NCBI GenBank assembly: GCA_947311845.1
Contig: CAMZMU010000089.1
Coordinates: 18,604,336 to 18,668,335 of the forward strand
Reading direction: 5' to 3'
Length of the DNA stretch: 64,000 nucleotides
Source of the DNA: Poa pratensis
Taxonomy: Eukaryota > Streptophyta > Magnoliopsida > Poales > Poaceae
Shown here: positions 12,282-22,495 of the stretch, piece by piece
How positions within the stretch are numbered: position 1 is the first letter of the stretch
How the letters are laid out: every line of letters starts with the position of its first letter
Notes under the pieces: model-generated
Database searches by the model: none
Told to the model about the DNA's origin: nothing
Seen by the model: only the letters and a program-made list of their open reading frames with translations
Program-made: the position numbers and the translations under genes

Positions 12282-13279
12282 TGATGTAGGTTGGTCCCGA
12301 TTTTCACGGATTTGTGCGGAGGGAACGATGAACACGAAGAACAAGTGATGAACACAAGAACACAAAGAGGGAAAAACTCTCAAATCAAAGATAACTAGTA
12401 AGTAGCAACTCAGCAAGATTCAATTGGTAACAAATCCCCTAGGGCAGCCCCCAATTCTCCTCTCCCAAGCACACCTTACTCTTAGGATTGTTTGTCCAAT
12501 TGGTTAATCCAATCTACCCACTACAAGAGGGAAGATTAGCAAGTAATCGCAACTACAAGAGGAAGCCTTGGTATCCACGAAGGGATCATCTCCACAAGGG
12601 AGGCCTTGGTTCATCTCCACAAGGGGAGGCCTTGATTCATCTCCATAGGAGGAAAGACACTTTGAGAAGAAGGAGCAAGGCTCTACTCTAATCACAAATC
12701 ATAGTCTAACCCTAGAAAGAAGCCAAGGAGTTCTATTTATAGTCTAGGTAAGATAGGGGTGGATAAGTGAGGGGACACGGGTCCTCAACCCGACAGGTTC
12801 CCGTCGCAGCGGTACTACCGCTGGAGCCAGCGGTAGTACCGCTGGGCAGGCCTTCGTAGCAGCTTTAGGAATTACGCGGGCGGTAGTACCGCTGTGGTAC
12901 CGCTGGCGCTATCGGCAGATCAAACAGAGACCCATTTTCGGCGGTAGCTTCAGCGGTAGTGCCGCCCGGGCGGGGGCGCGTCTGGTTCGGCTGGACCCGG
13001 GGTGGTAGTACCGCCGCCTGGGACTTCTTCCCAATCTGCTCTCCTTCTCCTTCGTCTTCTTGACTCGATTCTTGTCCAACTTCTACACTTTCTTGGAGAT
13101 CTTCATGAGGGTCATGCCTGAGGATACACAAGGTGGTGGAATGTAGTAGCATACCTTCCAAAGGGGTGTCGAAATCACACATGGTGGGGAGCGAGTTCAC
13201 CTTATCATGAAGTGCCTTGACTCTTGATCTTGTCATTGGACCATTTGGTGGTGTTGTGTGCCTAGGTTGCACTACATCA
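12282..13279 (-). repeat. 5' LTR of the gypsy element
   Basis: This 998-bp LTR has extended inverted ends TGATGTAG / CTACATCA, and the primer site abuts it. A minus-strand TATAAATA lies at 12,734-12,741. Around 12,800-13,015 it holds several palindromic GGTAGTACCGC motifs. The partner LTR is beyond the left edge of the window. Confidence 0.88.
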
Positions 13280-14350
13280 CATACCAAATTGCTTTACTCC
13301 ACTCACGCGCTTAGTTGTGGGCGCTTCCATGTAACGACTCACAATACCAACTAAGTAGGCTAGGTCGGGTCTGGAATTCACCAAATATCCAAGACTACCT
13401 ACAATATTTCGGTATTTAGTTGGATCAACTTCTAGCGGTTCAGTCCTTTTGCTTAATTTCAAACAACGAACCATAGGCACCCGAGACGGATTTCAATCTT
13501 CCATGCCATAATTTTCAAGAATTTTCTTTACATGATCATCCTGACACCGTGTGATTTCTCCTGGTTTTTGCTGTGTCTACATGCCAAGATTATAGCTAAG
13601 CAGCCTCAAATCACTCATCTTGAACAGTTCATTCATCTTTAGTTGAAATTTTTGTAATTTCACCTTTCGCCGGCACCTGTATTAATTAGACGTTCATCTA
13701 CAAAGACACCAACTAGTAGACATTATTTTACCTTTTCCACGCTGGTACATCGCATGCTCGACTAGACACCTTTCAAACACAAGTGACAAGCCAATGTTCG
13801 ATCAAACTTCAAATTCCAAGCACGAGGTGCTTGCCTAGGCCATACAATGTTTTTTTCAACCTTAACGCCTTGTGTATGGTCCCATCTTCAATGTGACCAG
13901 GTGGATACATTATGTAATCTTTTTATTCTAGATCGCCATTGAGAAACTTCGTCTTCACATATGTGTGATGGAATTTCAATGCCTCTTTTGTACTGCGAGC
14001 ACAATTAACAACCTCATTGATTCCATACGTGCAACTGGAGCAAACACTTCCTCGAAGTCTTTCATTGCCCTTCTACATAGCCCCTGACCACTAATATTGC
14101 ACTGTGCTTTATCAGTTTTCCCTCTACATCTTTCTTGAGCTTATAAACCCTCTTGATTCCAATTGCCTTTTGTCCATTGGGAAGATTAACGAGATCACAT
14201 TTCTCATTGTCGCGAATTGATCCCAACTCTCCATCCACTGCATAACGCCAACATGCTATAGTATTGGATTCTTCAAATTTGGTATGTTCTTCATCTTCAC
14301 TTGGAAGACACCATCCTCTTCATCATCTTCTTTCCTTTTTCATATGGGCA
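13280..14350 (-). pseudogene. Ty1/copia pol fragment, degenerate
   Basis: On the minus strand the piece next to the LTR (13,480-13,280) reads YRNIVGSLGYLVNSRPDLAY and so on, the typical copia RT/RNase H junction. Further upstream (about 14,260-14,110) degenerate frames match the start of copia RT (AVDGELGSIRDNEKCDLVNLP followed by IGIKRVYKLKKDVEGKL). Stops and frame changes are numerous. The gypsy element inserted into this older copia copy; no copia LTR was found. Confidence 0.75.
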
Positions 14351-15821
14351 GGATTGTTTATCGTGCGAAAAGTAGAAACCAACACAGGTCGTAGCCTAAA
14401 TGAGTGTAGGATGCTGCATTATTATCGGAGGTGCCGCTGGAGCCTCTGTGATTGGCGTATCCGGGGCATCCTGATGGCCCCGGTTTGTCACGGAAAAATT
14501 GTAACACAGTGGGATGACCAGAAAAGAATGGTAGATAATGTCATTTGAATGACGGAGTTTGGCAGAGTGAGTGGAATTGACATTTCAGGTGTTTTCAAAA
14601 GAGATTTATATACTCACTTTGAGATCAAAGCCCTGATACGTCTCAAACGTATCTATAATTTCTGATGTTTCATGTTGATATTATACCAATTGTTACATGT
14701 TTTACATACACTTCATATCATTTTTATGCATTTTCTTGGACTAACCTATTAACAAGATGCCACAGTGCCAGTTCCTGTTTTCTGCTGTTTTTGTATTCCA
14801 GAAAAGCTGTTATGGAAATATTTTTGGAATTGGACGTAAATTGGACAGAACCTTCTATTTTCCCGACACGTACACGGAGTCCAAAGGAGAGACGGAGGCG
14901 ACCGAGGAGGCAGCCACGCCAGGGGCCGGCGCGGCCCCACCTCCTGCCGCGCTGGGGGGTGGCGTGACCCCCTCGGGTGCCTCCGGACGCCGCCCTTTCG
15001 CCTATATAATGCCTTCGTCCAGAAAACCCTAAAGACCTGAGCCTCCATCCACGAAAAGTTCTGTAGCCGCCGTCGTCAACCCTAGTTCGGGAGGGTTTTG
15101 AAGCTCTTCCCGGCACCCTGCCGGAGAGGGGAATCATCACCGGAGGGCTCTACATCACCATGCCTGCCTCCGGAGTGATGCGTGAGTAGTTCATCCTTGG
15201 ACTACGGGTCCATAGCAGTAGCTAGATGGTTGTCTCTCCTCCTTGTGCTATCATGTTTAGATCTTGTGAGCTGCCTATCATGATCAAGATCATCTTATTG
15301 TAATGCTACATGTTGTGTTTTCTGGGATCCGATGAATATTGATACTATGATCAAGTTGATTATCAATCTATCTTATATGTTATTTATGATCTTGCATGCT
15401 TTTCGTTACTAGTAGATGCTTTGGCCAAGTAGATGCTTGTAACTCCAAGAGGGAGTATTTATACTAGATAGTGGGTTCATGCCTCCGGTAATCTGGGCGA
15501 GTGACAGCAACGTCTAAGGTTGTGGATGTGCTGTTGCCACTAGGGGTAAAACAGCAATGCTTTGTCTAAGGATAATTGTATTGTTTACATTATGCACTTT
15601 ACTTAATGCAATAATCTGTTGCTTGCAACTTAATACCAACGGGAACACGGATGTCAACCTGAAGGTGGATTATTAGTCATAGATGTTGTTGGATAACGGT
15701 CTATGTATCTTGTTGTAATGCCCAATTGAATATCATAGTAGTCATCTTGTCATATATATGAATTGTCATGCGCTCTCTATTCATCAATTGCCCAGCTGTA
15801 ATTTGTTTACCCAGCATGTTT

Positions 15822-17176
15822 CACTAGTAGGAAAAGGGCTATTAGTGGCGCACCTTTTTGGCATTCTGTGGCGCACCCGCAAATTTGCTGGGTGCGCCAC
15901 AAAATTGTCGTCACTAAAATTTAATTCTGTGGCGCACCCCCTCCGTGCGCCACAGAATTTTTTTTGAATTTCAAAAAAAGGGCGGCCAGATCTAGATCTG
16001 GCCGCCGAAATTTCACCGAAATTTCACCGGAATTTCGTTTCGTCGGAGCTCGTCGGAGGCCGTAGGTGGCTTGGCCGTAGGTGGGTGGAGGAGGGAGTCG
16101 CCGGAGGTTGGTGGAGGATGGTGGTCGCCGGAGTTCGCCGGAGTTGGAGTAGGATGTCGCCGGGGTGGAGGAGGAGGTCGCTGGAGGAGGAGGTCGCCGG
16201 AGGTGAAGGTCGCCGAAGGTGGTGGAGGAGGTCGCCGGAGGTGGAGAAGGTCGCCGGTGTGGTGGAGGAGGAGGAGGAGGAGAGAAGAAGTGGAGGAGAA
16301 GGAGAGGAGAAGTGGAGGAGAAGGAGGATGGAGGAAAAGGGGAGAGGAGAAGTGGAGGAGAAGGAGGATGGAGGAAAAGGGGAGAGGAGAAGTGGAGGAG
16401 AAGGAGGATAGAGGAAAAGGGGAGAGGAGAAGTGGAGGAGATCAAGGAGAGAAGGGGAAAAGAGAGGGAGAAGAAGGGGTCCGGCCGACGGGATTCAAAT
16501 TTTGAATCCCGCCAACAATTCTGTGGCGCATCCTTGGCCCATGCGCCACAGAATTGTCCTTTTTATTTTTTTGATTTTGCTGGAAAAAATCGTCTGTTTG
16601 AAATAACTTTTTTTTCTTTTGGAATTTGAGAAATCTGTGAATTGCTGACCGGGTAAACCTGTGAATTGCCTATGCCTCGACTCTTGGTGAAATCGAACTC
16701 GATTTTTCTCTAGTTTTTTTTGGCATATTATACGCGTTTTTTCGACGTCGTATGCGAAAGTTATGGCAGTTGGAAGATTTTTATTTTCATTTTTTGCAGA
16801 AAAGGTCAAAATTCATATTTCAAAATTTCTATACCTACCAGACACTCATACCTAACTACATGTCGAAAGATTTTATTTATTGAATTTTCTGCGCCACAGA
16901 ATTTTTTCTCTCAAATTTCACCCCCCCCCCCCCCCAGATGACATTCTGTGGCGCACATGGCCAGGTGCGCCACAGAAATGCACATTTCTGTGGCGCACCT
17001 GGCCATGTGCGCCACAGAAATTAGACTTTCTGTGGCGCATGTGGTTTCGTGCGCCACAGAATTGCACAATTCTGTGGCGCATGCAAAATAGTGCGCCACA
17101 TAAATTATTTCTGTGGCGCACCGATTAGGGGTGCGCCACAGAATCATTTCTACCTATAAGCTTTTCTCTACTAGTG
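15822..17176. mobile_element. Non-autonomous CACTA (DTC) DNA transposon, copy 1
   Basis: The ends are CACTAGTAGGAAAAG and CTTTTCTCTACTAGTG; flanking 3-bp copies are TTT and TTA, one mismatch from a perfect duplication. The solo-LTR sequence reads through when the element is removed. Subterminal regions hold repeated TTCTGTGGCGCACC motifs, mostly as inverted pairs forming hairpins (15,860-15,960 and 16,940-17,150). No transposase is present. A run of 15 C lies at 16,921-16,935. Confidence 0.9.
16071..16490. repeat. GA-rich minisatellite inside CACTA copy 1
   Basis: Purine-rich degenerate tandem repeats built from GGAGGAG/GGAGAAG words fill this stretch, with three clear near-identical copies of a ~57-bp unit at about 16,270-16,450. 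Long reading frames in several registers on both strands result from the low complexity and are not called as genes. CACTA copy 2 lacks this block. Confidence 0.8.
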
Positions 17177-18256
17177 TTAGTTATCTTTTATGGAGAGACA
17201 CCACTAGTGAACTGTGGACCCCGGTCCATTCTTTTACACTGATAATACAACCAACTGCAATCATTGTTCCTTTTCATTCTCTGCAATTAAACACTATTTT
17301 ACACACCATACGTTTAATCCTTTGTTTACAGCAAGCCGGTGAGATTGACAAACTCACTGTTTCGTTGGGGCAAAGTAGTTTGATTGTGTTGTGTGCAGGT
17401 TCCACGTTGGTGATCGAGTAAACGACGCCACCAACAACCTTCAGAGGTGCCTTTTACTCCTACTGGATCTTACAACCTTGGTATCTTACTGAGGGAAAAC
17501 TTGCTGCTGCACTGCTTCATACCTTCCTCTTGGGGTCTCCCAACGAACGTGTGCTTTCACGTCATCAAGCCCCCCCCCCCCCCCCTCGAAGTGATATTTA
17601 TGTTGACATGCATTGATCAATGTCACTTATGTCGCCAAAAAGAAATATGTAGATCATTTTGTTCGCCAAACTCGTTTGGCAGGCGGTTATGTGGGCTTTC
17701 GGTCTGGTGAAACCACTTGATAGTGCTATAGACCTGACTGGGAAGTGGATCAAAATTTTCCCTGTAAATTGCGGCTATGTGGCTGGGCAATTCTGGATAA
17801 TTTGGAAAATTAGAAATGATGTGTGTTGTAAACGCTGATTTCCTGACAACTCAGCAAATGTTGTGCATATAGACTATGTAACACGATTAACTCGTGGGCG
17901 ATATTGCAGAAAATTAAAGACTAAACAAATCTTGAGTAAGCGGTGGAAATTAAATTTGGTGACCCGATGGCTGCCGACTACAACGAGGTTGACTGGATGG
18001 AAGGGAAAAAAAGTCGGGATGTTGGTGTTTGATACATGTTTTCACTTTATTGATCTGAAATTTTGCTCTGGCTTTTACAGTTTTCTGATTGGTGTGTAAT
18101 AGCTATAGCTTAAGTAGCTCCTTTAAAATGACCACCGGTAGTTTTTTTTGTTTTTTGCGGGGAACACTGGTAGCTTCTTTTATAACTGTATCATTTTGAA
18201 TGGAAATCGAACGAGGGGAGTCTCATTTCAATTTGGTAAAACAAAGCTACAATATA

Positions 18257-18380
18257 CTCCCTCCTTTCCAAAATACTTGACGTGAATTTGTCCAAATACG
18301 AATGTATCTAGACGTATTTTAGTGTTTAGATACATTCATATTTGGACAAATCCACGTCATATATTTTGGAACGGAGGGAG
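18257..18380. mobile_element. Stowaway MITE
   Basis: This 124-bp element has CTCCCTCC...GGAGGGAG terminal inverted repeats, long internal self-complementarity and TA target copies on both sides (18,255-18,256 and 18,381-18,382). Confidence 0.9.
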
Positions 18381-18473
18381 TACACATTAAGACGACACAA
18401 AGGCATTTCTCCCGTCAACCATCGCATAAACAGAACGGCTCAACAAGGCAGCTATGCACCATTATCCCCGCCA

Positions 18474-18716
18474 TCAGTTGATCCACGAGCCTTCCTTGCC
18501 AGTTTCGGTGGCTCCCTCTGGCACAGATACAGTTAGTGATGTACGAGGAACCACCTCACCGTCGCGCTTGATTACCGGGTCAGGCCCGTGCGCCTCCGTG
18601 GCGGCTTGTGGTGGATCGTTATGACCCCCGCCGCCGCCTTCCCTCGGAGGACCCGGGGGATCGGGGCTCACCGAGGGCGGCGGAGCGTCTCGTTCATGGG
18701 CGCCTTCCCTCGACAT
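18474..18716 (-). CDS. Small Gly/Pro-rich protein, tandem family copy A (unrecognised)
   Basis: This 80-residue frame begins MSREGAHERDAPPP. It is rich in Pro, Gly and Glu, has a GGGGGH stretch in the middle and is probably disordered, with no signal peptide or membrane segment. The start is chosen because copies B, C and D begin at the same aligned ATG (MS...), about 125 bp downstream of a minus-strand TATATAAA. Relative to C and D it lacks one internal module (the HH-rich block and the following KEGxGSGGG). The C-terminal part aligns with copy D across PDPVIKRDGEVVPRTSL. No known domain was recognised and I assign no function. Conservation of promoter, start and frame between copies supports a real gene. 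Confidence 0.5.
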   Translation of the reverse strand: MSREGAHERDAPPPSVSPDPPGPPREGGGGGHNDPPQAATEAHGPDPVIKRDGEVVPRTSLTVSVPEGATETGKEGSWIN

Positions 18717-18837
18717 GGATCGCGTGGCCGGTTGTGTTACCTACCTAGCTAGGCCAAAGGCTTACGGTGCTGGAAGTTGGAGCAAGCTTGTGTTGTCAAT
18801 ACTTCAGTGGGTGGAGTTAATCATTAGCTTGCTTCAG

Positions 18838-18968
18838 TTTATATACAACGAGGTAGGCTCGAGCTGCACCAGCGCATAGTTAGAAGAATTGAATTAACCG
18901 ACGACATAATCAGCGCAGACTAAAATGACGAATCAACGTGCAGTTATTTCACCTAATCAGCGTACAAC
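18838..18968 (-). promoter_or_regulatory. Promoter-like block of copy A
   Basis: Minus-strand TATATAAA at 18,838-18,845 lies ~120 bp before the copy A start. Further upstream, 18,891-18,968 is conserved with copies B, C and D (core words ATAATCAGCG, AAAATGACGAATCA, TTATTTCACCTAATC). Conservation in the same relative place in all copies suggests shared control elements. Confidence 0.55.
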
Positions 18969-20166
18969 TTGTTCGATGGCATGTGCTACCCGAAAAGAGT
19001 GTCCTTCCTGTAAACCAAGTAAGTAACAAACTATGGGAACATTAACCACGCTGCAACTGCCCAAGTTATCCAGCTAAGTCAGCAACTCATCAGCGCGCGC
19101 CGTAGGTTGAGCATCTTATTAACTAGAATTGTTAGCATAAAACTATCACTTCTCTAGCACAATCTCTATATTGCTACCACACACTTTTAGTTCTGATCAC
19201 AAAAAACTTACACATTTTTCTTTGGTTTTCTCATACAAGCTATACTCTGATGATAGATTGACACTGAATCTGACAGCCCGGGCCCACATGTATGGGCACC
19301 GATTGACGCTAAACTCTAACTACTACTACTAAGTGTTAACCAATTGTACGAAGCGCAAGCATTCACTTTCTTCTTAGGAAAACGAATACAACAATTAATT
19401 CAAACTCTCATAGGGCTCAATTGACAATTGACTTACAACTGAGATTGTGTATGTCTAAAGCGCTTTAGATATAGAAGAACCCAAGGAACCCCTACTGGCA
19501 CTGAATTTTCTGGACGACAACACGTGTGTACCCACACAAATTAGGGAGACGAGCCATGTGTGGACTTTTTCCTTCATGCGGATAAAAGGGATTTAATTAA
19601 TCAAATAGGGCTACATTACGCGCTCAGGCTCTAGTTCCCGCAACATACTGTCGGGGCCAGACCCAAGTCAATCATCAGGACAACGCGAAATTCGTGAGAC
19701 AGTGGCTACTCCTAGCATGTGAGCTATCCACTTTTAAAAATCGCATAAACTACTTTGAGCAGCAAGAGATTGGTCTCTCTCTCTCTCCGAGAGCCCCTCC
19801 CCCTCTTCCACCCCCGCCACTCACCGCTTGGTGACGGCGTCCACACAGGCCATGGCCACTTCTCCCGCCTCTTTTATGCATCCCCGAGTTGAGAACCATG
19901 TTGGCCGATCCGAGCTGGCGCATCGACTCTTTCTTGTGCGGAGGAGTTGTTGGCCGAGATCTTATAAGATAGTTATCGAAACTAATTAGGGGATACTCGA
20001 TGTTTAGCGCTCATCTAATTAACGGAACATATTGTGGGATACTGGGAGCTCAACATTGGGCAATCTCTATCGTTGAATTGTCCTAGCTTAACGGCTGAGA
20101 TGTTTCGAATCTATCACATTGCCTTCCTTCACACTTTTGATAGGTCCCTTATGTCGTGGCGCTTGA
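18969..20166. other. Spacer between copies A and B
   Basis: The left ~200 bp still resembles the upstream regions of copies C and D (CTGCAACT...CCCAAGT). A short CT repeat lies near 19,773-19,787, followed by a GC-richer patch to ~19,900. No supported gene, MITE or LTR was seen. Confidence 0.4.
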
Positions 20167-20346
20167 TCACCGGGCCGTCCGTGGTGGCTGGTGTTGGTGG
20201 TCGACATCTATCACATGATCCTTCGCTTTTCTTGGGAGAGACTTTGGAGTTCCATTGCATCTGCTTGTTATGCTTGCCAGGAGGGGCTTATTTCGGATCA
20301 TGCGGGGAGGATCTAGGTGCAGCTCGGCTAGTTGTCCCGTCGACAT
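20167..20346 (-). pseudogene. Small protein family copy B, diverged and shortened
   Basis: The start region (ATG at 20,346, MSTG) and the leader up to the TATATAAA at 20,452-20,459 align with the other copies. The body shares only a GCTTGATCACCGGGCC-type stretch with copy A. The frame closes after 59 residues (ending PPRTAR) and lacks the Gly/His modules. It is probably a decayed copy; a short functional product cannot be excluded. Confidence 0.4.
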
Positions 20347-20451
20347 AAATCGCGTGGCCAGTCGAGTTGGATTCCTTCTTACCCTGACAAAGCAGGGTCA
20401 CCTGTGATCTTAAACCTTTGGAGATCACTAAGTATCTCTGTTTTATATACG

Positions 20452-20607
20452 ACTTCTTAGCTAGGTTGCTAGCTACTCCAGCAGCTAGTCCAAGCTACAC
20501 CTACACTAGCGTGTGATGAGAAGGATTGATCCATCAAGGACATGATCAGCGCGGACTAAGGCCGGTGACGAATCAACGCGCCGTTCTTTCACCTAATCAG
20601 CGGACAA
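20452..20607 (-). promoter_or_regulatory. Promoter-like block of copy B
   Basis: TATATAAA on the minus strand (20,452-20,459) is about 106 bp before the copy B ATG. The upstream conserved block is at 20,532-20,607 (ATGATCAGCG, GACGAATCAACG, TTTCACCTAATCAGCG). Confidence 0.5.
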
Positions 20608-21056
20608 CTGTTAATGACATATGCAAGGCCAAAAACAAATACTTCCTGTAGCTGTACAATGTCAAAAGAAACTTCGGTCAATAACTCAATTTTGACCAAA
20701 CTCCAACTACGTACAGTAAAGTACAAGTCTTCCAGCTTCAAGTCAGTGCTACGAGTTCTACGACAGAACTTGTAGATCTATTAAGCCTGTTCAAGCCAAT
20801 TAAGCTTTCCGAAACAGCTTTCTGGCGATCAACCGCTTTGCGAGGTTCACTCAGACAATGCACACGGCATGCGAAGCACCTTCTTCTCTCTCCATGTAGA
20901 ATGACGATTTTCACGCAGAGTAATTTTCCAGTTGACACATGTGTGTGCTATACTCGCATATGGAGAAAAAGTACATTCACTTTCCATTCAGGGGTGGAAA
21001 TCGACCAATGTTACTTCATGTGAATCTGAAGTTTTTTTTCCGAAGAATACGCCATG
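20608..21056. other. Upstream spacer of copy B
   Basis: This stretch has weak similarity to the upstream sequences of copies C and D in its first ~150 bp (for example CTTCAAGTCAGT). Nothing else is supported. Confidence 0.35.
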
Positions 21057-21190
21057 GGAAGCCATATCATTTTCATAAATAAAGAAGGGCAGGTGACCGA
21101 TCCAAACGTCCAACAAAAGGTATAATGGAAACCCATATCATTTTCATAAATAAAGAGGGTCGGATGACCGATCCAAACATCCAAAAGGGC
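21057..21190. repeat. Tandem duplication, period ~70 bp, two units
   Basis: Units at 21,057-21,120 and 21,127-21,190 share CCATATCATTTTCATAAATA and GACCGATCCAAAC with a few differences. The second unit ends in the target copy used by the adjacent SINE. Confidence 0.75.
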
Positions 21191-21191
21191 T

Positions 21192-21486
21192 GAGAACTTG
21201 CCTGTGGCAAGATGGTTAGGAGGGTGGTTGTACCCCCAGCCCACCAGAGTTCAAATCCTAGATTTGACATTGGTGTTTCTCATTTAGGCGGAATATTCTT
21301 CAGTGGGAGGCGCCGTTCCCGTCGACAGCGAGCGCCTATGGTGACTTCGTAATCTCAAGACCGACCGCCGGCTCAGTCTTTCGGAGGTGCTCATAGGGTT
21401 GGGTGTGCGTGTGTGCGTTCATAAGGGTGAGTGTGTGCACGTGTATGTAAGCGTCTGCGTTGTACTGTGTTTAGGAAAAAAAACAA
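21192..21486 (+). mobile_element. tRNA-derived SINE (Au-like)
   Basis: A polymerase III A-box-like TGGTTAGGAGGG (21,214-21,225) and B-box-like GAGTTCAAATCC (21,247-21,258) lead into the familiar grass SINE body, with GGCGCCGTTCCCGTCGACAG, GGCTCAGTCTTTCGGAGGTG and a TGTG-rich tail, ending in an A-run (21,475-21,483). The flanking direct repeat CCAAAAGGGCT (21,181-21,191 and 21,487-21,497) marks target-primed insertion. It has no protein and depends on LINE enzymes. Confidence 0.88.
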
Positions 21487-21649
21487 CCAAAAGGGCTTAT
21501 AAAATGAAAAAAAAACTTATGAAAAGCTTTCGATGTCCGTGTGCTCTCACCAACACATGGTACACGACTCCACTTACGAAAGTGAACCATTTTCATCAAA
21601 TAAGAAGTTTAGAGGGTGGAAGACAATACGCCTAGGACACTTCGTAGGA

Positions 21650-22290
21650 CTTCCAAATAAGCATAATCTCCTGGTATTACATCACTCAAATGCTTTGCGT
21701 CGATCACACTCCAAATTCTTGCCTCCTCATTGATCTTGGCGATGATGCCATTTGTAGGAGTGGTAGGTTGTTGAAAAACTCTCGCATTTCATTCCTTCCA
21801 AATTCCTCAAGAGACTAACATAATCATGGAGGGCTGGAGGCCATAACCTTCCGTACACTTCCATTTCCTATCACAAGATTTTTCCACCATTATTTGACAT
21901 TTGCATAGCTTGCACGTCACAGAGAGATGCCACAGAAACCGCTCCACGCGAGAATAGCTGTCCAAATCCTAGTGGTGAAGCGACACTTGAAAATAAGGTG
22001 AGTTGCTAATTCTTGAACTTGATTGCAAAGAGGGAAATTTCCAACATTAGGCCATCTCCTATTTTGGAGGCGGTCCACCGTCAAATCTATTTTGCCTGGC
22101 CAACCAAGCAAATTTTTTGCATTTTGTGCTACCCAACCTTTCCAAATGATACCATTGCAGGGCGTAGCAAGGCGGCTATCAACTTGCATTTTATAAGCCG
22201 AAGAGGTGGAATAGTTGCAAGTATTGGTAAATCTCCATCTGATGGAGTCGGAGGTTCCAATGGTAATATGAGCACCTTTCAAGATATCTT
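21650..22290 (-). pseudogene. LINE ORF2 3' fragment (zf-RVT region)
   Basis: Minus-strand frame 22,282-21,917 reads DSIRWRFTNTCNYSTSSAYK, then IIWKGW and WPNVGNFPLCNQVQELATHL, the terminal Cys/His region of plant LINE ORF2. The Trp-rich tail (GIWKE...NARVF, about 21,830-21,700) follows with stops. A key Cys-x-x-Cys pair appears altered. It is a dead 5'-truncated copy. Confidence 0.75.
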
Positions 22291-22445
22291 ACGATATTCC
22301 GATAAATCGGTCGATTTATCGCTTCTCAGTGTCTGACCGATAAGATAAATCGGCCATATGCCGATAGATCGGCCAATATGTCGATAAACCAGCCGATTTA
22401 CCCCTTATCTTGGGTCGACCGATAAGTTCCCGATAAGCGGTATCT
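22280..22445. repeat. Cluster of CGATAAATCGG-type palindromic words
   Basis: Within about 165 bp, CGATAAATCGG, CGATTTATCG, GATAAATCGGCC, GCCGATAGATCGGCC and GCCGATTTA recur in both orientations, so several alternative hairpins are possible. No transposon ends were found around it. Confidence 0.55.
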
Positions 22446-22471
22446 CCCAAATGATGACAAATTGTTGAATG

Positions 22472-22495
22472 TAAACCCTAAGCCCTAACCCTAAG
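22472..22495. repeat. Short telomere-like tract
   Basis: AACCCTAAGCCCTAACCCTAA is present: about three imperfect copies of the plant telomere word CCCTAAA. It is too short to indicate an old chromosome end. Confidence 0.5.

Larger units (their letters stand above)
1..13279 (-). mobile_element. Ty3/gypsy LTR retrotransposon, 3' part outside window, interrupted by a younger element
   Basis: Read on the minus strand, the order is 5' LTR (13,279-12,282), primer site, leader, gag, protease, reverse transcriptase, RNase H, start of integrase region; the window ends before the 3' LTR. The coding line is continuous across the insertion at 533-7,666, which sits inside the RNase H coding region and duplicates ATCGC. 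Gag-protease-RT-RNase H order and a YFDD box identify a gypsy element. The many frameshifts mean this copy is not autonomous as written. Lineage (for example CRM, Tekay or Reina) was not assigned. Confidence 0.9.
14634..17567 (+). mobile_element. Solo LTR containing a CACTA insertion
   Basis: The element starts TGATACGTCTCAAACG, ends CACGTCATCA and is flanked by a perfect 5-bp duplication AGCCC (14,629-14,633 and 17,568-17,572). Without the CACTA element at 15,822-17,176 it is 1,579 bp. No interior or second LTR adjoins, so it is a solo LTR left by recombination. A TATATAA at 15,003-15,009 suggests plus-strand sense. Its ends are related in inverted order to the solo LTR at 24,796-26,191. Confidence 0.88.
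14360..18120 (+). pseudogene. LINE ORF2 3' fragment (zf-RVT region), split by a solo LTR
   Basis: Joining 14,360-14,633 to 17,573-18,120 gives a plus-strand line with a KAPLEVIF stretch, then CHLCRQKEICRSF...RRLCG and later FWIIWKIRNDVCC. This is the Cys/His zinc-binding region and Trp-rich tail at the end of plant LINE ORF2. Several stops show it is dead. The left limit against the copia remains is approximate. Confidence 0.55.

Noticed and set aside
16071..16629. Long overlapping frames (up to 144 residues) on both strands
   Set aside because: They arise from a GA-rich tandem repeat inside a CACTA element; composition is low complexity and frames overlap in all registers.
15860..17150. CRISPR-like regular palindromic repeats
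   Set aside because: They are subterminal hairpin motifs of a plant CACTA transposon; spacers are short and variable and no cas genes exist in this eukaryotic context.
22472..22495. Interstitial telomere from a chromosome fusion
   Set aside because: Only about three imperfect repeats; such short tracts are common in plant DNA.
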